NCBI RefSeq assembly: GCF_031954525.1
Contig: NZ_CP134867.1
Span: 2,790,001-2,854,000 of the forward strand
Source of the DNA: Dyella sp. BiH032
GTDB lineage: Bacteria; Pseudomonadota; Gammaproteobacteria; Xanthomonadales; Rhodanobacteraceae
Length of the DNA stretch: 64,000 nt
Direction: 5' to 3'
Below, piece by piece: positions 34,499 to 43,279 of the stretch; the first letter of the stretch is position 1, and each line of letters starts with the position of its first letter. The position numbers and the translations under genes were made by a program. The notes under the pieces are model-generated. The model ran no database searches. It was given only the letters and a program-made list of their open reading frames with translations, and was not told where the DNA came from.

Positions 34499-37400
34499 AT
34501 GGATAATGAGCTCAGCAGCGTCGTCGACCTGCTGCCTGGCTTGGTGTGGACCATGTTCCCCGATGGCCGCCTCGCCCAGATCAACCGGGCCTGGTGCGAC
34601 TACGCCGGCGTCGATGCCGCAGAGGCACGCAGGCGCGGATGGTCCGCGCTGGTCCATCCTGACGACCTGCCCGCATGGCTCGATGGCTGGTCTTCCCGCA
34701 CTCCCTCTCCGCCACTGGAAACCGCCGTACGCCTGCGCCGCTTCGACGGTGTCTATCGGCGGTTCGTGCTGCGGACCCGTCCGCTGTCGAAGGCATCCGA
34801 GGCCGGATGGTGTGGCGTGGCGGTCGAGGCCGAAGGCTGCGTGCCTGCCGAACGCATGCCGGACCTGCAGGAGGCGGGCCTGCGCGCCGTCATGGACAGC
34901 GTGCCCACCTTCATCGGCCTTGCCGCGCCCTCCGGCGGCGTGGAGTACTTCAATCGCTTCGCGCTCGACTACCTGGGCGCCACGCTGGAGGAAATGGAAG
35001 GCTGGAAAGCCACCCGCATGGTCCACCCCGACGAGCTGCCGGCCGTGCTGGTCGCGTGGACACACGCCGTGCAGACCGGCGAGCCGTACGACTTCGTGCA
35101 TCGCGTGCGCCGCGCCGACGGAAGCTACCGCTGGTTCCAGGTGCGAGGCCTGCCGATGCGGGACGAAACCGGGCGGATCACGCGCTGGTTCGTCGTCAAC
35201 ACGGACATCGACGAGCAAAAGCGCGGCGAGGACCTGCTCGCGGGCGAGAAGCAACTGCTCGACATGGTGGCGCGCGACCGCCCGCCGCAGGACATCCTCG
35301 ATGCGTTCTGCAAGCTGGTCGAAACCGCCGTCGCCGGGTGCCGTTGCACCGTGATGCTGCTTGACCGCTCCGGCACGCGCATGGGCCTATGCGCCGGGCC
35401 GAGCCTCCCTGCCCGCTATATCGAGACCATTGCCGAGTGTGCGATCGGCACCGACATCGGCCCATGCCCGATGGCAGCGCGACTGCAGGAACAGATCATC
35501 GCGCCCGACCTGGCGCTGGAAACGCGCTGGGCGGCCACCCGCTGGCCCTCGATGGCCATGTCGCACGGCCTGCGTTGCTGCTGGTCGACGCCGATCGTCG
35601 CCAAGTCCGGCGAGAGCTTAGGCGTTTTTGCTATCTACTACGAGCGCCCGCGCTCGCCCGGACGGCAGGACCTGGCGCTGATCGATCAGCTCACCCATAT
35701 CGCGGGCACCGCCATCGAACGCATGCACTCGCGGCTGACGCTGCGGCACGCGCTGGACGACGTCCGCGCGTCGGAGGACCGGCTGCGCAGCATCATCGAT
35801 GCCATCCCCGGCTTCGTCTGGAGCACGGCGCCCGACGGCAGCGTCGACTTCCTCAACCAGCGCTGGAGCGAATACACCGGCATGCCGCTGGAAGAAGCGC
35901 GCGACTTCGGCTGGACGTCGGCCGTGCATCCGGACGATGCCGCCGCACTGGCCGCTTACTGGCAGGCGCTGCTCGAAGCCGGACTGCCCGGCGAATACGA
36001 AGCGCGGCTGCGCCGCCACGATGGCGTCTATCGCTGGTTCCTGATCCGCGCGGTGCCGCAGCGCGACGAGACCGGCCGATTGGTGCGGTGGTACGGCGCC
36101 AACACCGACATCGATGACCGCAAGCAGGCGGAGCTGCTGCTGGCCGGCGAAAAGCGGCTGCTCGGCCTGATGGCGGGCGGCGCACTGCTCGCGCCCATCC
36201 TGGACGAAGCCTGCCGGTTGATCGAGAGCGTGCTGGACGGCGCACTCTGTGGCGTAGTGCTGGTGGATGCCCGCCGCTCGCATCCCGCGCGCGCCGGCGA
36301 CGCCAGCCTCTACCTGCAAGCCGGCGCCGCTCCGACCCTGCCGGCGGCCGTGCTGGAGACGGTCGTGGGCCGCGTCGTGGATGCGAACGCCAACCCCATC
36401 GCCCTGGCGGCCACACGCGGCCGCGTGGTGATCTCGGCCGACCTGGCGCACGAGCAGCGCTGGCAACCATGGCGTGCGATCGCGCTGGCGCAAGGCATCC
36501 GGGCGAGCTGGTCGATACCTGTCGGGGCCGGCAGCAGCATGGCGGCCGGCGTGCTGTCGATCCTGTTCCGCCAGGCCAAGACGCCGGAACCGGCGCACGA
36601 AGCGCTGATCGCCCGCTTCGCTCACCTGGTCAATATCGCCATCGAGTGCGCGCGCTGGGAGGCGGCGCTGCGGCAGAGCGAGGCCTTCCTCGCCAAGGCT
36701 CAGCGCCTGAGCCTGACCGGCACGTTCTCGTGGCGGGTGGAGGAAGACGAGATCGCCTGGTCCGAGGAGATCTATCGCATCGTCGAAGTCGATCCGGCGG
36801 CGTCGCCCACCTTCGACCTGCTCTATACCCGCATCCATCCCGAAGACATCCCCGCCTTCAGCGAAGTGTTCAAGCGGCAGCGGGTCGAGGGGCGCGACTT
36901 CGAGCACGAGCACCGGCTGCTGATGCCCGATGGCCGGGTCAAGCACGTGCACCTCGTCGCCCATGCCAACCGCGACGAAGACGGCGGACTGGAATACATC
37001 GCCGCCGTACAGGACATCACCCAGCGCCGCCTCTCGGAGGAAGCGCTGGGCAAGGTCCGGTCCGAGCTGTCCCACGTCGCCAGGGTGGCGACGCTGGGTG
37101 CGCTCACGGCATCGATCGCGCACGAAGTGAACCAGCCGCTGGCCGGCATCATCACCAATGCAAGCACCTGCCTGCGCATGCTCGCGGCGGATCCGCCCAA
37201 CGTGGAAGGCGCGCGCGAAACCGCGCGCCGCACGATCCGCGACGGCAACCGCGCCTCCGAAGTGATCCGGCGGCTGCGCGCTTTGTTCGCGAAGAAAGCG
37301 ACCTCCGCGGAACGGGTCGACCTCAATGAGGCGGCGCGCGAAGTGACCGCGATGCTGCTGGGCGAACTGCAGCGGCACAGCGTGATCCTGCAACCCGAGT

Positions 37401-37846
37401 TCGCCGAAGCGTTGCCGCCGGTCCGGGGCGATCGCGTGCAGCTGCAGCAGGTCATCGTCAACCTCATGCTCAATGCGGCCGATGCCATGCAAGCCGTGAT
37501 CGACCGCCCTCGCCAGCTGCGGCTGAGCACTCACGTGGACGAGGATGGGCGCGTATGCCTGGCGGTCCGCGACAACGGCGCGGGCCTCGAAGGCGAGGAC
37601 ACCGAGCGGCTGTTCCAGGCTTTCTACACCACCAAGAGTTCGGGCATGGGCATCGGCCTGTCGGTGAGCCGCTCCATCATCGAGAGCCATGGCGGCGAGC
37701 TGTGGGCCGCGCCCAACGACGGGCCGGGCGCCTGCTTCTGCTTCGCCGTTCCGGCGTGGTCCGAGGCCGAAGGCGCAGTACCGGCTGGCGGCGACGGTGA
37801 GGCGCCGGGCCTGGCGCATGCCGGCGATGCGGCGGAGCTGTCCTGA
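34499..37846 (+). CDS. Soluble multi-PAS/GAF sensor histidine kinase
   Basis: A 1115-residue kinase with no transmembrane helix. Approximate order: PAS (~1-115), PAS (~118-245), GAF (~250-410), PAS (~425-545), GAF (~550-715), PAS (~725-850), HisKA with His875 in SIAHEVNQPLAGI, and HATPase (~975-1085; DNGAGL, FYTTKSSGMGIGLSVSRSI). The PAS-GAF module is duplicated: RDETGR...TDID..(K/R)...LLAGEK recurs near residues 221 and 521. The HEVNQPL box places it in the FixL/DctB-like group. The ATG at 34499 has GAGAGAGG upstream. It overlaps the next gene by one base. The stimulus is unknown; GAF/PAS tandem sensors often read redox or small aromatic ligands. Confidence 0.92.
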   Translation: MDNELSSVVDLLPGLVWTMFPDGRLAQINRAWCDYAGVDAAEARRRGWSALVHPDDLPAWLDGWSSRTPSPPLETAVRLRRFDGVYRRFVLRTRPLSKASEAGWCGVAVEAEGCVPAERMPDLQEAGLRAVMDSVPTFIGLAAPSGGVEYFNRFALDYLGATLEEMEGWKATRMVHPDELPAVLVAWTHAVQTGEPYDFVHRVRRADGSYRWFQVRGLPMRDETGRITRWFVVNTDIDEQKRGEDLLAGEKQLLDMVARDRPPQDILDAFCKLVETAVAGCRCTVMLLDRSGTRMGLCAGPSLPARYIETIAECAIGTDIGPCPMAARLQEQIIAPDLALETRWAATRWPSMAMSHGLRCCWSTPIVAKSGESLGVFAIYYERPRSPGRQDLALIDQLTHIAGTAIERMHSRLTLRHALDDVRASEDRLRSIIDAIPGFVWSTAPDGSVDFLNQRWSEYTGMPLEEARDFGWTSAVHPDDAAALAAYWQALLEAGLPGEYEARLRRHDGVYRWFLIRAVPQRDETGRLVRWYGANTDIDDRKQAELLLAGEKRLLGLMAGGALLAPILDEACRLIESVLDGALCGVVLVDARRSHPARAGDASLYLQAGAAPTLPAAVLETVVGRVVDANANPIALAATRGRVVISADLAHEQRWQPWRAIALAQGIRASWSIPVGAGSSMAAGVLSILFRQAKTPEPAHEALIARFAHLVNIAIECARWEAALRQSEAFLAKAQRLSLTGTFSWRVEEDEIAWSEEIYRIVEVDPAASPTFDLLYTRIHPEDIPAFSEVFKRQRVEGRDFEHEHRLLMPDGRVKHVHLVAHANRDEDGGLEYIAAVQDITQRRLSEEALGKVRSELSHVARVATLGALTASIAHEVNQPLAGIITNASTCLRMLAADPPNVEGARETARRTIRDGNRASEVIRRLRALFAKKATSAERVDLNEAAREVTAMLLGELQRHSVILQPEFAEALPPVRGDRVQLQQVIVNLMLNAADAMQAVIDRPRQLRLSTHVDEDGRVCLAVRDNGAGLEGEDTERLFQAFYTTKSSGMGIGLSVSRSIIESHGGELWAAPNDGPGACFCFAVPAWSEAEGAVPAGGDGEAPGLAHAGDAAELS

Positions 37847-38214
37847 TGCCGCCTTTGCTCATCGTGGTTGTCGACGACGACGAGTCGGTGCGCGAGTCGC
37901 TGCCGGACCTGCTGAAGGAATTCGGCTTCGCCGCGCAGGCCTTTCCTTCCGGAGAGGCGTTCCTCGCCTCCGGTCTCGTCGAGGCGACCCGCTGCCTGAT
38001 CCTCGATCTGGCGATGCCTGGCATGCGCGGCACCGAGTTGCAGCGGGAACTGCGCCGGCGCGGCCACGATATCCCGGTCATCTTCATCACCGCCCACGGC
38101 GACGCGGCCGACCGCCCGCGGCTGATCCGCCAGGGCGCCGTGGACTGCCTGTTGAAACCCTTCAGCGAAGCGGACCTGCTCCGCGCGCTCAGTACCGCCT
38201 TGCCGGTCGAGTGA
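37846..38214 (+). CDS. Stand-alone receiver-domain response regulator
   Basis: A 122-residue single-domain response regulator: DDDESVRESLPDLLKEFG at the start, phospho-acceptor Asp in CLILDLAMPGMRG, Thr in VIFITAH and Lys in CLLKPFSE. No output domain. Its ATG overlaps the kinase stop (TGATG), so the two are translationally coupled. It may relay phosphate between the kinase and the FixJ-type regulator downstream or act as a phosphate sink. Confidence 0.92.
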   Translation: MPPLLIVVVDDDESVRESLPDLLKEFGFAAQAFPSGEAFLASGLVEATRCLILDLAMPGMRGTELQRELRRRGHDIPVIFITAHGDAADRPRLIRQGAVDCLLKPFSEADLLRALSTALPVE

Positions 38215-38243
38215 ATGCGCCCATCTCACGAGGACACCATGGC

Positions 38244-38921
38244 ATGTTGAGTACACACTCCTTCCTCGCCCGCGAACCGGACCCGCGACCGGCCTCTACC
38301 CCCGTGCCCGTCGTGTACGTCGTCGACGACGACGTGTCGGTACGCGAATCGCTGGAGCTGGTGATCCGCCACGCCGGATGGCAACCGGTACTGCTCGCGT
38401 CCGCGCAGGCCTTTCTTTACCAACCGCGGGCCGCGGGGCCAAGCTGCCTGCTGCTCGACGTCAACCTGCCCGATCTCAACGGCCTGGACCTGCAGGCGCG
38501 CCTTGCTGGCGAGCGCCTCGGCATGCCGATCGTCTTCATCACCGGCTACGGCGACGTGCCGCTCGCGGTGCGGGCGATGAAGGCGGGCGCGGTCGAGGTG
38601 CTGACCAAGCCGTACGACGGCGATGCCCTGCTCCGTGCGATCGCCGACGCGCTCGGGCGCAGCCGTTGCGCGCTCGACGAAGAGGCGCGGCTGCAGCCCT
38701 TGCGCGAACGCCATGCCTCGCTTAGCCCGCGCGAACGCGAGGTGCTGGCGCTGGTCGTCGCCGGGCGCCTGAACAAGCAGATCGCCGCGGAACTCGGCAT
38801 CAGCGAAATCACCATCAAGGCCCATCGCGGGCGGGTGATGCGCAAGATGAAGGCACGCTCGCTGGCGGACCTGGTGAAGATGGCGGCGCTGCTCGCACCC
38901 GCGGATCGTCCGAACGATTGA
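38244..38921 (+). CDS. FixJ/NarL-type response regulator
   Basis: A 225-residue regulator with receiver domain at ~20-140 (VVYVVDDDVSVRESLELVIRHAG; Asp in CLLLDVNLPDLNG; VFITGYGDVPLAVRAMKAGAVEVLTKPYDG) and a LuxR-type helix-turn-helix at ~155-215 (LSPREREVLALVVAGRLNKQIAAELG, ISEITIKAHRGRVMRKM). The highly FixJ-like receiver fits the FixL-like kinase two genes upstream. Start with AGGA at 38231. Likely output regulator of the system; candidate to bind the 18-nt palindrome. Confidence 0.92.
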   Translation: MLSTHSFLAREPDPRPASTPVPVVYVVDDDVSVRESLELVIRHAGWQPVLLASAQAFLYQPRAAGPSCLLLDVNLPDLNGLDLQARLAGERLGMPIVFITGYGDVPLAVRAMKAGAVEVLTKPYDGDALLRAIADALGRSRCALDEEARLQPLRERHASLSPREREVLALVVAGRLNKQIAAELGISEITIKAHRGRVMRKMKARSLADLVKMAALLAPADRPND

Positions 38922-38923
38922 TA

Positions 38924-38944
38924 CCGGCCGGATGGTCCGGCCGG
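38924..38944. terminator. Hairpin between convergent regulator genes
   Basis: CCGGCCGGA (38924-38932) and TCCGGCCGG (38936-38944) form a perfect 9-bp stem with a TGG loop, in the 29 bp between the FixJ-type gene and the convergent winged-helix regulator. Likely bidirectional; no T run. Confidence 0.5.
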
Positions 38945-38950
38945 CCGCCG

Positions 38951-41848
38951 TCAACCTTGCAGCGTCGGCGCCTCGATCGCTTCGCGCCACAACCGTTCCA
39001 GCTCACGGCGATCCAGCGTGCCGGCACCTTCCGCGGCCTCGTCCATCCAAGGCGCGAGCAGTTCGCGTGCCGCCTGCCGGCCGCCTCGTTCCAGTCGCCA
39101 CCGGGCCCGTTCCATGGTCGACCGCAGGGTCCAGGCCCGCGCGCCTTGCTGCCTGCTTAGCGTGAGCGATTCGTCGAGCACGGTGTCGGCCGCGGCTTCG
39201 TGGCCGGCATCGAGCGCTCGCATCGCGCCGGCCTTGATCCGCAGCAGCTCCGGCAGCGCGAACGCGTCTCCGCTGCGGCGGCAATGCGCGATGGTGCCAT
39301 CCACCAGCCGCTCGGCCTCGGCATGGCGGCCGCTCAGCACCAGGCCTTCGGCCAGCGCGATCTCGAACGTGGTGGTGAGCAGCTCGTAGCGCATGCCATG
39401 CAGCCGCGCGAGGCTTTCCTCCAGCCAGCCGATGGCCTCGTCGGAGCGGCCGGCGCGGATCGCGATCGCGCCGCGCATGCCGAGCGAGGCGGCGATGTAC
39501 GGCGCGAGCATGTTCGCTTCGGCGATGCGCTCGAACGTCGCCGCACTCGACGAGGCTTTGTCCAGATCGCCCATCCAGATGTAGATGCCCAGCGTCCACA
39601 CCAGCGCGATGCAGTGCGTGACGGGGTGGTCCAATGCGGCGGCGTCGCTCTCGACCCGCTCGGCCCACTGCCGCGCCTGATCGGGAAAGCCCTGCAGCCA
39701 GAGTGTCCGCGCCAAAGCCAGGCCGGTACGGTTGCGATGGTCGAAACCGTAATGGATCGTGTGGCTGCGCCGGGGCGGCGGGCTGTATTTCAGCGCCTTC
39801 TCCAGTTCCTGGCGCGCGCGGCGCTGGTCTCCCAGCAGGTGATGGGATACGCCCGCGAGCGACGCGGCGACCGCCATCGCGTCCAGTTCGCCGATCGCGT
39901 CGCCCACGCCGATCGCCTGTTCGGCCCATGCCAGCGAAGACGGGAAATCGCCGATGCGCTCGTAGAAGATCTGCAGCCGACCCAGCAGGCGCAGCTGAGA
40001 CCGGTGGTCGTCCAGCGCCACGGCGATGTCCATGGCTCGCCGCAGCGCGGTCTCGGCCGCACCGCTGTTGCCGCGCGTGAACATCAGCACCAGGCCCAGT
40101 GCGCCCTGCAGCTCCATCTCGGTGCGTGTGCCGAAGTAGCCGAGGGCGAGCAGAGCGGTGGCGCGCTCGCACCAGGTCCGGCATTCGACCAGCAGCGAGA
40201 AGTGCAGGAACAGAGGCGCACTCGCCGCGGCCAGCGGCAACGCCAACCCGGGGTCGCCCTGTGGCCCGAAGCTCCATTCCAGCGCACTGCGGATGTTGCC
40301 CAGCTGGCTGGCGAGGCGAGCGGAGCGGTCGAATACCTGGTCCGGCGTCGCGCCCAGACTGCCGAGCAATTCCGTGTAGTAGGCCGCGTGCCGGAAGCAC
40401 ACGGCATGCACTGCCGGCTCGCCGTGCGCGGCGAGCTTCTCCCTGGCATAGGCGCGCGTCATCTCCAGCAGGCGATAGGCATGCGTCGCCTCGGAGCGGT
40501 CCGTCGCGACCAGACCCTTGGACACGAGCTCGTCCAGCAGCGCGGCGGCCGTCACCGCGTCGACGCGCTCGTCGGAGACCACCTGGGCGGCGGCTTCCTG
40601 CGAGAACGGACCGACGAACACGGCGAGCCGGTCGAACATCAGGCGTTCGGACGGCGACAGCAGGCCATAGCTCCATTCCAGCGTCGCGCGCAGGGTCTGC
40701 TGCCTGGGCAGGGCCGTGCGCAGTCCGGGCCAGCCCAGCGAAAAGCGTTCGCCGAGCATCGCGTGCGTCGCGCGGATGCCATATGCCGCCGCGCGCACGG
40801 CAGCCAGTTCGATGGGCAGCGCCATGCCGTCGAGCCGGCGGCACATGTCCGCGATCAGGCGCGCTGCTTCCAGATCGATCTTCAGTGCCGCATTGCCGGC
40901 GGAGATGCGTTCCACGAACAGACGTATCGCCGGAAAGGCGAGCAGCTGGTCGGCGGTGAGCGCTTCCGTTTCCAGCGGGAAGTCCAGTGCATGCAGCCAA
41001 TGCAGTTGTTCGTCGCGCGCCCGCAGCGGTTCGCGGCTGGTGGCCAGCACGCCGGTGCCGGGCGCCTCGGCGCGAATCCGCTCGACGATCGCCGATACGG
41101 TGGTGACCACGTGCTCGCAGTTGTCGACGATCAGCAGCAGCGGCCGCGTGCGCAGATGCGCGAGCAACACGAACACCGGGTCCTCGGCCTGCACCGGCAA
41201 CCCCATGGCGCCGGCCAGGGCCGAAGGCACCAGGGCGGGATCCTCCACCTGCGCCAGGTCCACGAAGTGGACGCGTTCGTACGTGCCGCCGGCAAGCCGG
41301 TGACCGACCTCGACCGCCAGGCTGGTCTTGCCGACGCCGCCGGTGCCGACCACGGTGAACAGCCGAGGCTCGGCCAGCCGGCCGACGACCAGCTCGATGT
41401 CCGCCTCGCGCCCGATCAGGCGTGTGCGCCGCGGCAGGCTGCCCGCGCCAACCGGCGGTTGCGCGACGTCCGTCGCAGCCATCGCTGTCGGCGGGCTGAC
41501 GGCTCTTTCGATCGGCGCCACGAAGGCATAGCCGACGCCGACCTGTGTCGTGATGTAGCGCGCGCCATTCTCGCCGTCGCCGAGGATCCGGCGCAGGCTG
41601 GTCATATGGAAGCGCAGGCTGCCCTCTTCGACGACCACGCCCGACCAGACCCGCCCCAGCAGTTCGCGCTTCGTCACCACCCTGCCCGGCTGCGCGGCCA
41701 GGGCGATCAGGATGTCCAGCGCGCGGCCGCCGATGTCCAGCGGCAGGCCGTCCTTGATCAGCAGGCGCTTGCCGGGGACGAGGCGGAACGGCCCGAAGAC
41801 GACATCCGCGCCGGGGGATTCGAGCTGCTCGTCGGGAGGAAGCTCCAC
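38951..41848 (-). CDS. Winged-helix / AAA-type ATPase / TPR transcriptional regulator
   Basis: A ~965-residue regulator. An OmpR-type winged helix at ~10-110 (DVVFGPFRLVPGKRLLIKDG; RALDILIALAAQPGRVVTKRELLGRVW) is followed by a STAND/NB-ARC-like ATPase with P-loop GTGGVGKTSLA, Walker B LLLIVDNCEHV and ATSREPLR, then a long helical TPR-like region to the end. This design is that of large signal-integrating regulators that need ATP and an inducer. The start is uncertain: the GTG at 41848 (VELPPDEQLES) has purine-rich GAGAGAG upstream and gives a normal N-terminus; the frame is open to 42121 but that part looks non-coding. Possible targets: Ohr, sigma-like gene, or the divergent hydrolase cluster. 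Confidence 0.85.
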   Translation of the reverse strand: MELPPDEQLESPGADVVFGPFRLVPGKRLLIKDGLPLDIGGRALDILIALAAQPGRVVTKRELLGRVWSGVVVEEGSLRFHMTSLRRILGDGENGARYITTQVGVGYAFVAPIERAVSPPTAMAATDVAQPPVGAGSLPRRTRLIGREADIELVVGRLAEPRLFTVVGTGGVGKTSLAVEVGHRLAGGTYERVHFVDLAQVEDPALVPSALAGAMGLPVQAEDPVFVLLAHLRTRPLLLIVDNCEHVVTTVSAIVERIRAEAPGTGVLATSREPLRARDEQLHWLHALDFPLETEALTADQLLAFPAIRLFVERISAGNAALKIDLEAARLIADMCRRLDGMALPIELAAVRAAAYGIRATHAMLGERFSLGWPGLRTALPRQQTLRATLEWSYGLLSPSERLMFDRLAVFVGPFSQEAAAQVVSDERVDAVTAAALLDELVSKGLVATDRSEATHAYRLLEMTRAYAREKLAAHGEPAVHAVCFRHAAYYTELLGSLGATPDQVFDRSARLASQLGNIRSALEWSFGPQGDPGLALPLAAASAPLFLHFSLLVECRTWCERATALLALGYFGTRTEMELQGALGLVLMFTRGNSGAAETALRRAMDIAVALDDHRSQLRLLGRLQIFYERIGDFPSSLAWAEQAIGVGDAIGELDAMAVAASLAGVSHHLLGDQRRARQELEKALKYSPPPRRSHTIHYGFDHRNRTGLALARTLWLQGFPDQARQWAERVESDAAALDHPVTHCIALVWTLGIYIWMGDLDKASSSAATFERIAEANMLAPYIAASLGMRGAIAIRAGRSDEAIGWLEESLARLHGMRYELLTTTFEIALAEGLVLSGRHAEAERLVDGTIAHCRRSGDAFALPELLRIKAGAMRALDAGHEAAADTVLDESLTLSRQQGARAWTLRSTMERARWRLERGGRQAARELLAPWMDEAAEGAGTLDRRELERLWREAIEAPTLQG

Positions 41849-42047
41849 AGGAAATCGCTCTCTCGCATCATCGATAACACGGCGGCGAACGGCCGACGCG
41901 GGAACTTCGCAAGTTCCTGATGATAAGAGATTCGCGAAGCCGCTCAAGCCGCCACCGCGCGATTCGCGAAAGCAGGCACGCGCCGCGCAGGCCAGTTCGG
42001 CGCCGCCCTCGAGATGGCGCAACGGGACACGCGCCGCACGCGGCCGT

Positions 42048-42464
42048 TCAAACGACCTCGATGGCAACGTCCACGTTGCCCCGGGTCGCCTTGGAATACG
42101 GGCAATTCTGGTGCGCGGCATCGATCAGCCGCTGCGCGAGCTCCGGCGCAATGCCCGGCATCGAGACCGCGAACCGTGCCTGCAGGAAGAAACCCTGTTC
42201 GCCGTGTCCCAGGTCCACCTCGGCCACGACCGAGGTGTCGGCGGGGAATTCGATCCTGCGCGCATGGGACGCATGGCGCAGTGCGCTGATGAAACAGGCC
42301 GACCAGCACGCAGCGAAGAGCTGCTCGGGATGCGTGCCGTCCCCCGGGGCGCCCGGCGGGGTGAGCTTGATGTCCAGGCGGCCGTCGTCGCTGCGCGCAT
42401 GGCCTTCGCGCCCGCCCACCGTGCGGGTCGTCCCGGTATGGAGGATTTTTCGAACCGTGATCAT
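42048..42464 (-). CDS. Ohr-type organic hydroperoxide resistance protein
   Basis: A 138-residue OsmC/Ohr-family thiol peroxidase. The two catalytic cysteines lie in QLFAACWSACFISAL and NCPYSKATRGNVDV, and G-T-H-P-E-Q matches the Ohr subgroup. It would reduce organic and lipid hydroperoxides using lipoyl thiols. Starts at ATG 42464 behind GGAA. It is 88 bp downstream of the sigma-like gene on the same strand and 199 bp upstream of the winged-helix regulator. No MarR-type OhrR regulator is nearby. Confidence 0.9.
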   Translation of the reverse strand: MITVRKILHTGTTRTVGGREGHARSDDGRLDIKLTPPGAPGDGTHPEQLFAACWSACFISALRHASHARRIEFPADTSVVAEVDLGHGEQGFFLQARFAVSMPGIAPELAQRLIDAAHQNCPYSKATRGNVDVAIEVV

Positions 42465-42552
42465 GATCGTTCCGTGGATGCCGGCGCCGCGCACCAGCGG
42501 AGTTGGCCCGGAGCGGGCGCGAATCCTGGCCGCCTCGTGCGCGGCGGCAGTT

Positions 42553-43023
42553 TCAGGGGATGGCCCGGCTTTTCTCGCGCTGCGCGATGCCACGCACGCC
42601 CTCGGCCGGCCGCCGCGCAAGCCGCTGCAGTTGCCGCAAGGCTTCCTGCTCCATGCCGCGGTCCAGGCCAAGGGCATCGCCCAGCGCCCCGGGCGATCGC
42701 TCTCCCTGCAGATGGCTCGCCATCCGCAGGCGCGCGACGCCGAGCAGCCAGGCGCGAAGCGGCTGCCTCGGGTCGTAGCTGGCACGTTGCTGATATATGG
42801 CAACGAGGGTTTCCAGGGTCAGCACCTCCACGTCGAGCGCGCCTCCGCGTCGCTGCCCTTCGAAATACGCCAGCAGCAGCGGCGCCACCGCCTGGAAAAA
42901 CGCCTGGAAGGAGTGGCCATCGGTGCGGGCATCGGCCTCGAGCCAGGCGCGAAGTTCGTCGTTGCTGGCCCGGCCTGCCGTCGCCACGCAGTGGGCGCGG
43001 CCAACGTCATGCTTGTCGTTCAC
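42553..43023 (-). CDS. Sigma-70-like protein lacking region 4
   Basis: A 156-residue protein. Residues ~30-110 (FQAFFQAVAPLLLAYFEGQRRGGALDVEVLTLETLVAIYQQRASYDPRQPLRAWLLGVARLRMASHLQGERS) resemble sigma region 2 of the ECF type that pairs with DUF1109 anti-sigma factors. The remaining ~45 residues are Arg/Leu-rich and show no region 4 helix-turn-helix, and no other frame here supplies one. The likely start is the GTG at 43023, seven bases after GGGAGG; an ATG two codons upstream sits too close to it. It may be a degenerate sigma factor or a regulator that competes for core polymerase. Confidence 0.6.
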   Translation of the reverse strand: MNDKHDVGRAHCVATAGRASNDELRAWLEADARTDGHSFQAFFQAVAPLLLAYFEGQRRGGALDVEVLTLETLVAIYQQRASYDPRQPLRAWLLGVARLRMASHLQGERSPGALGDALGLDRGMEQEALRQLQRLARRPAEGVRGIAQREKSRAIP

Positions 43024-43196
43024 TGCCATACCTCCCTTTCGCCCTCGCACGCCGCGGCATCGGCATACCGTGGCGCCAAGGATGGGAGCGCGGGCGGGCC
43101 ATCGCCAGTTATGAGGTATTAGCGCGTGTTAGCTGCGCGGCGAAAGGGCGCTGGCGAGCCGCATACGTGCGGTCGCGCGAGGCGATGGGTGGTGGC

Positions 43197-43225
43197 TGCG
43201 GACCGCCTTCGAATGGCGGTCCGCA
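43197..43225 (-). terminator. Perfect 11-bp hairpin downstream of GH2 gene
   Basis: TGCGGACCGCC (43197-43207) pairs with GGCGGTCCGCA (43215-43225) across a 7-nt loop, 55 bp after the minus-strand GH2 stop. The following bases are not T-rich. Candidate terminator. Confidence 0.5.
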
Positions 43226-43279
43226 CGCAGGTGGTGATGGCGCGAGTCCGACGCGGATAGCGTCCGTCGCCGGCGAGTC

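Noticed and set aside
39200..41920. 906-codon open frame antisense to the winged-helix/ATPase regulator
   Set aside because: The minus strand has clear P-loop, Walker B and winged-helix motifs; the plus-strand frame has none and is an artefact of GC bias.
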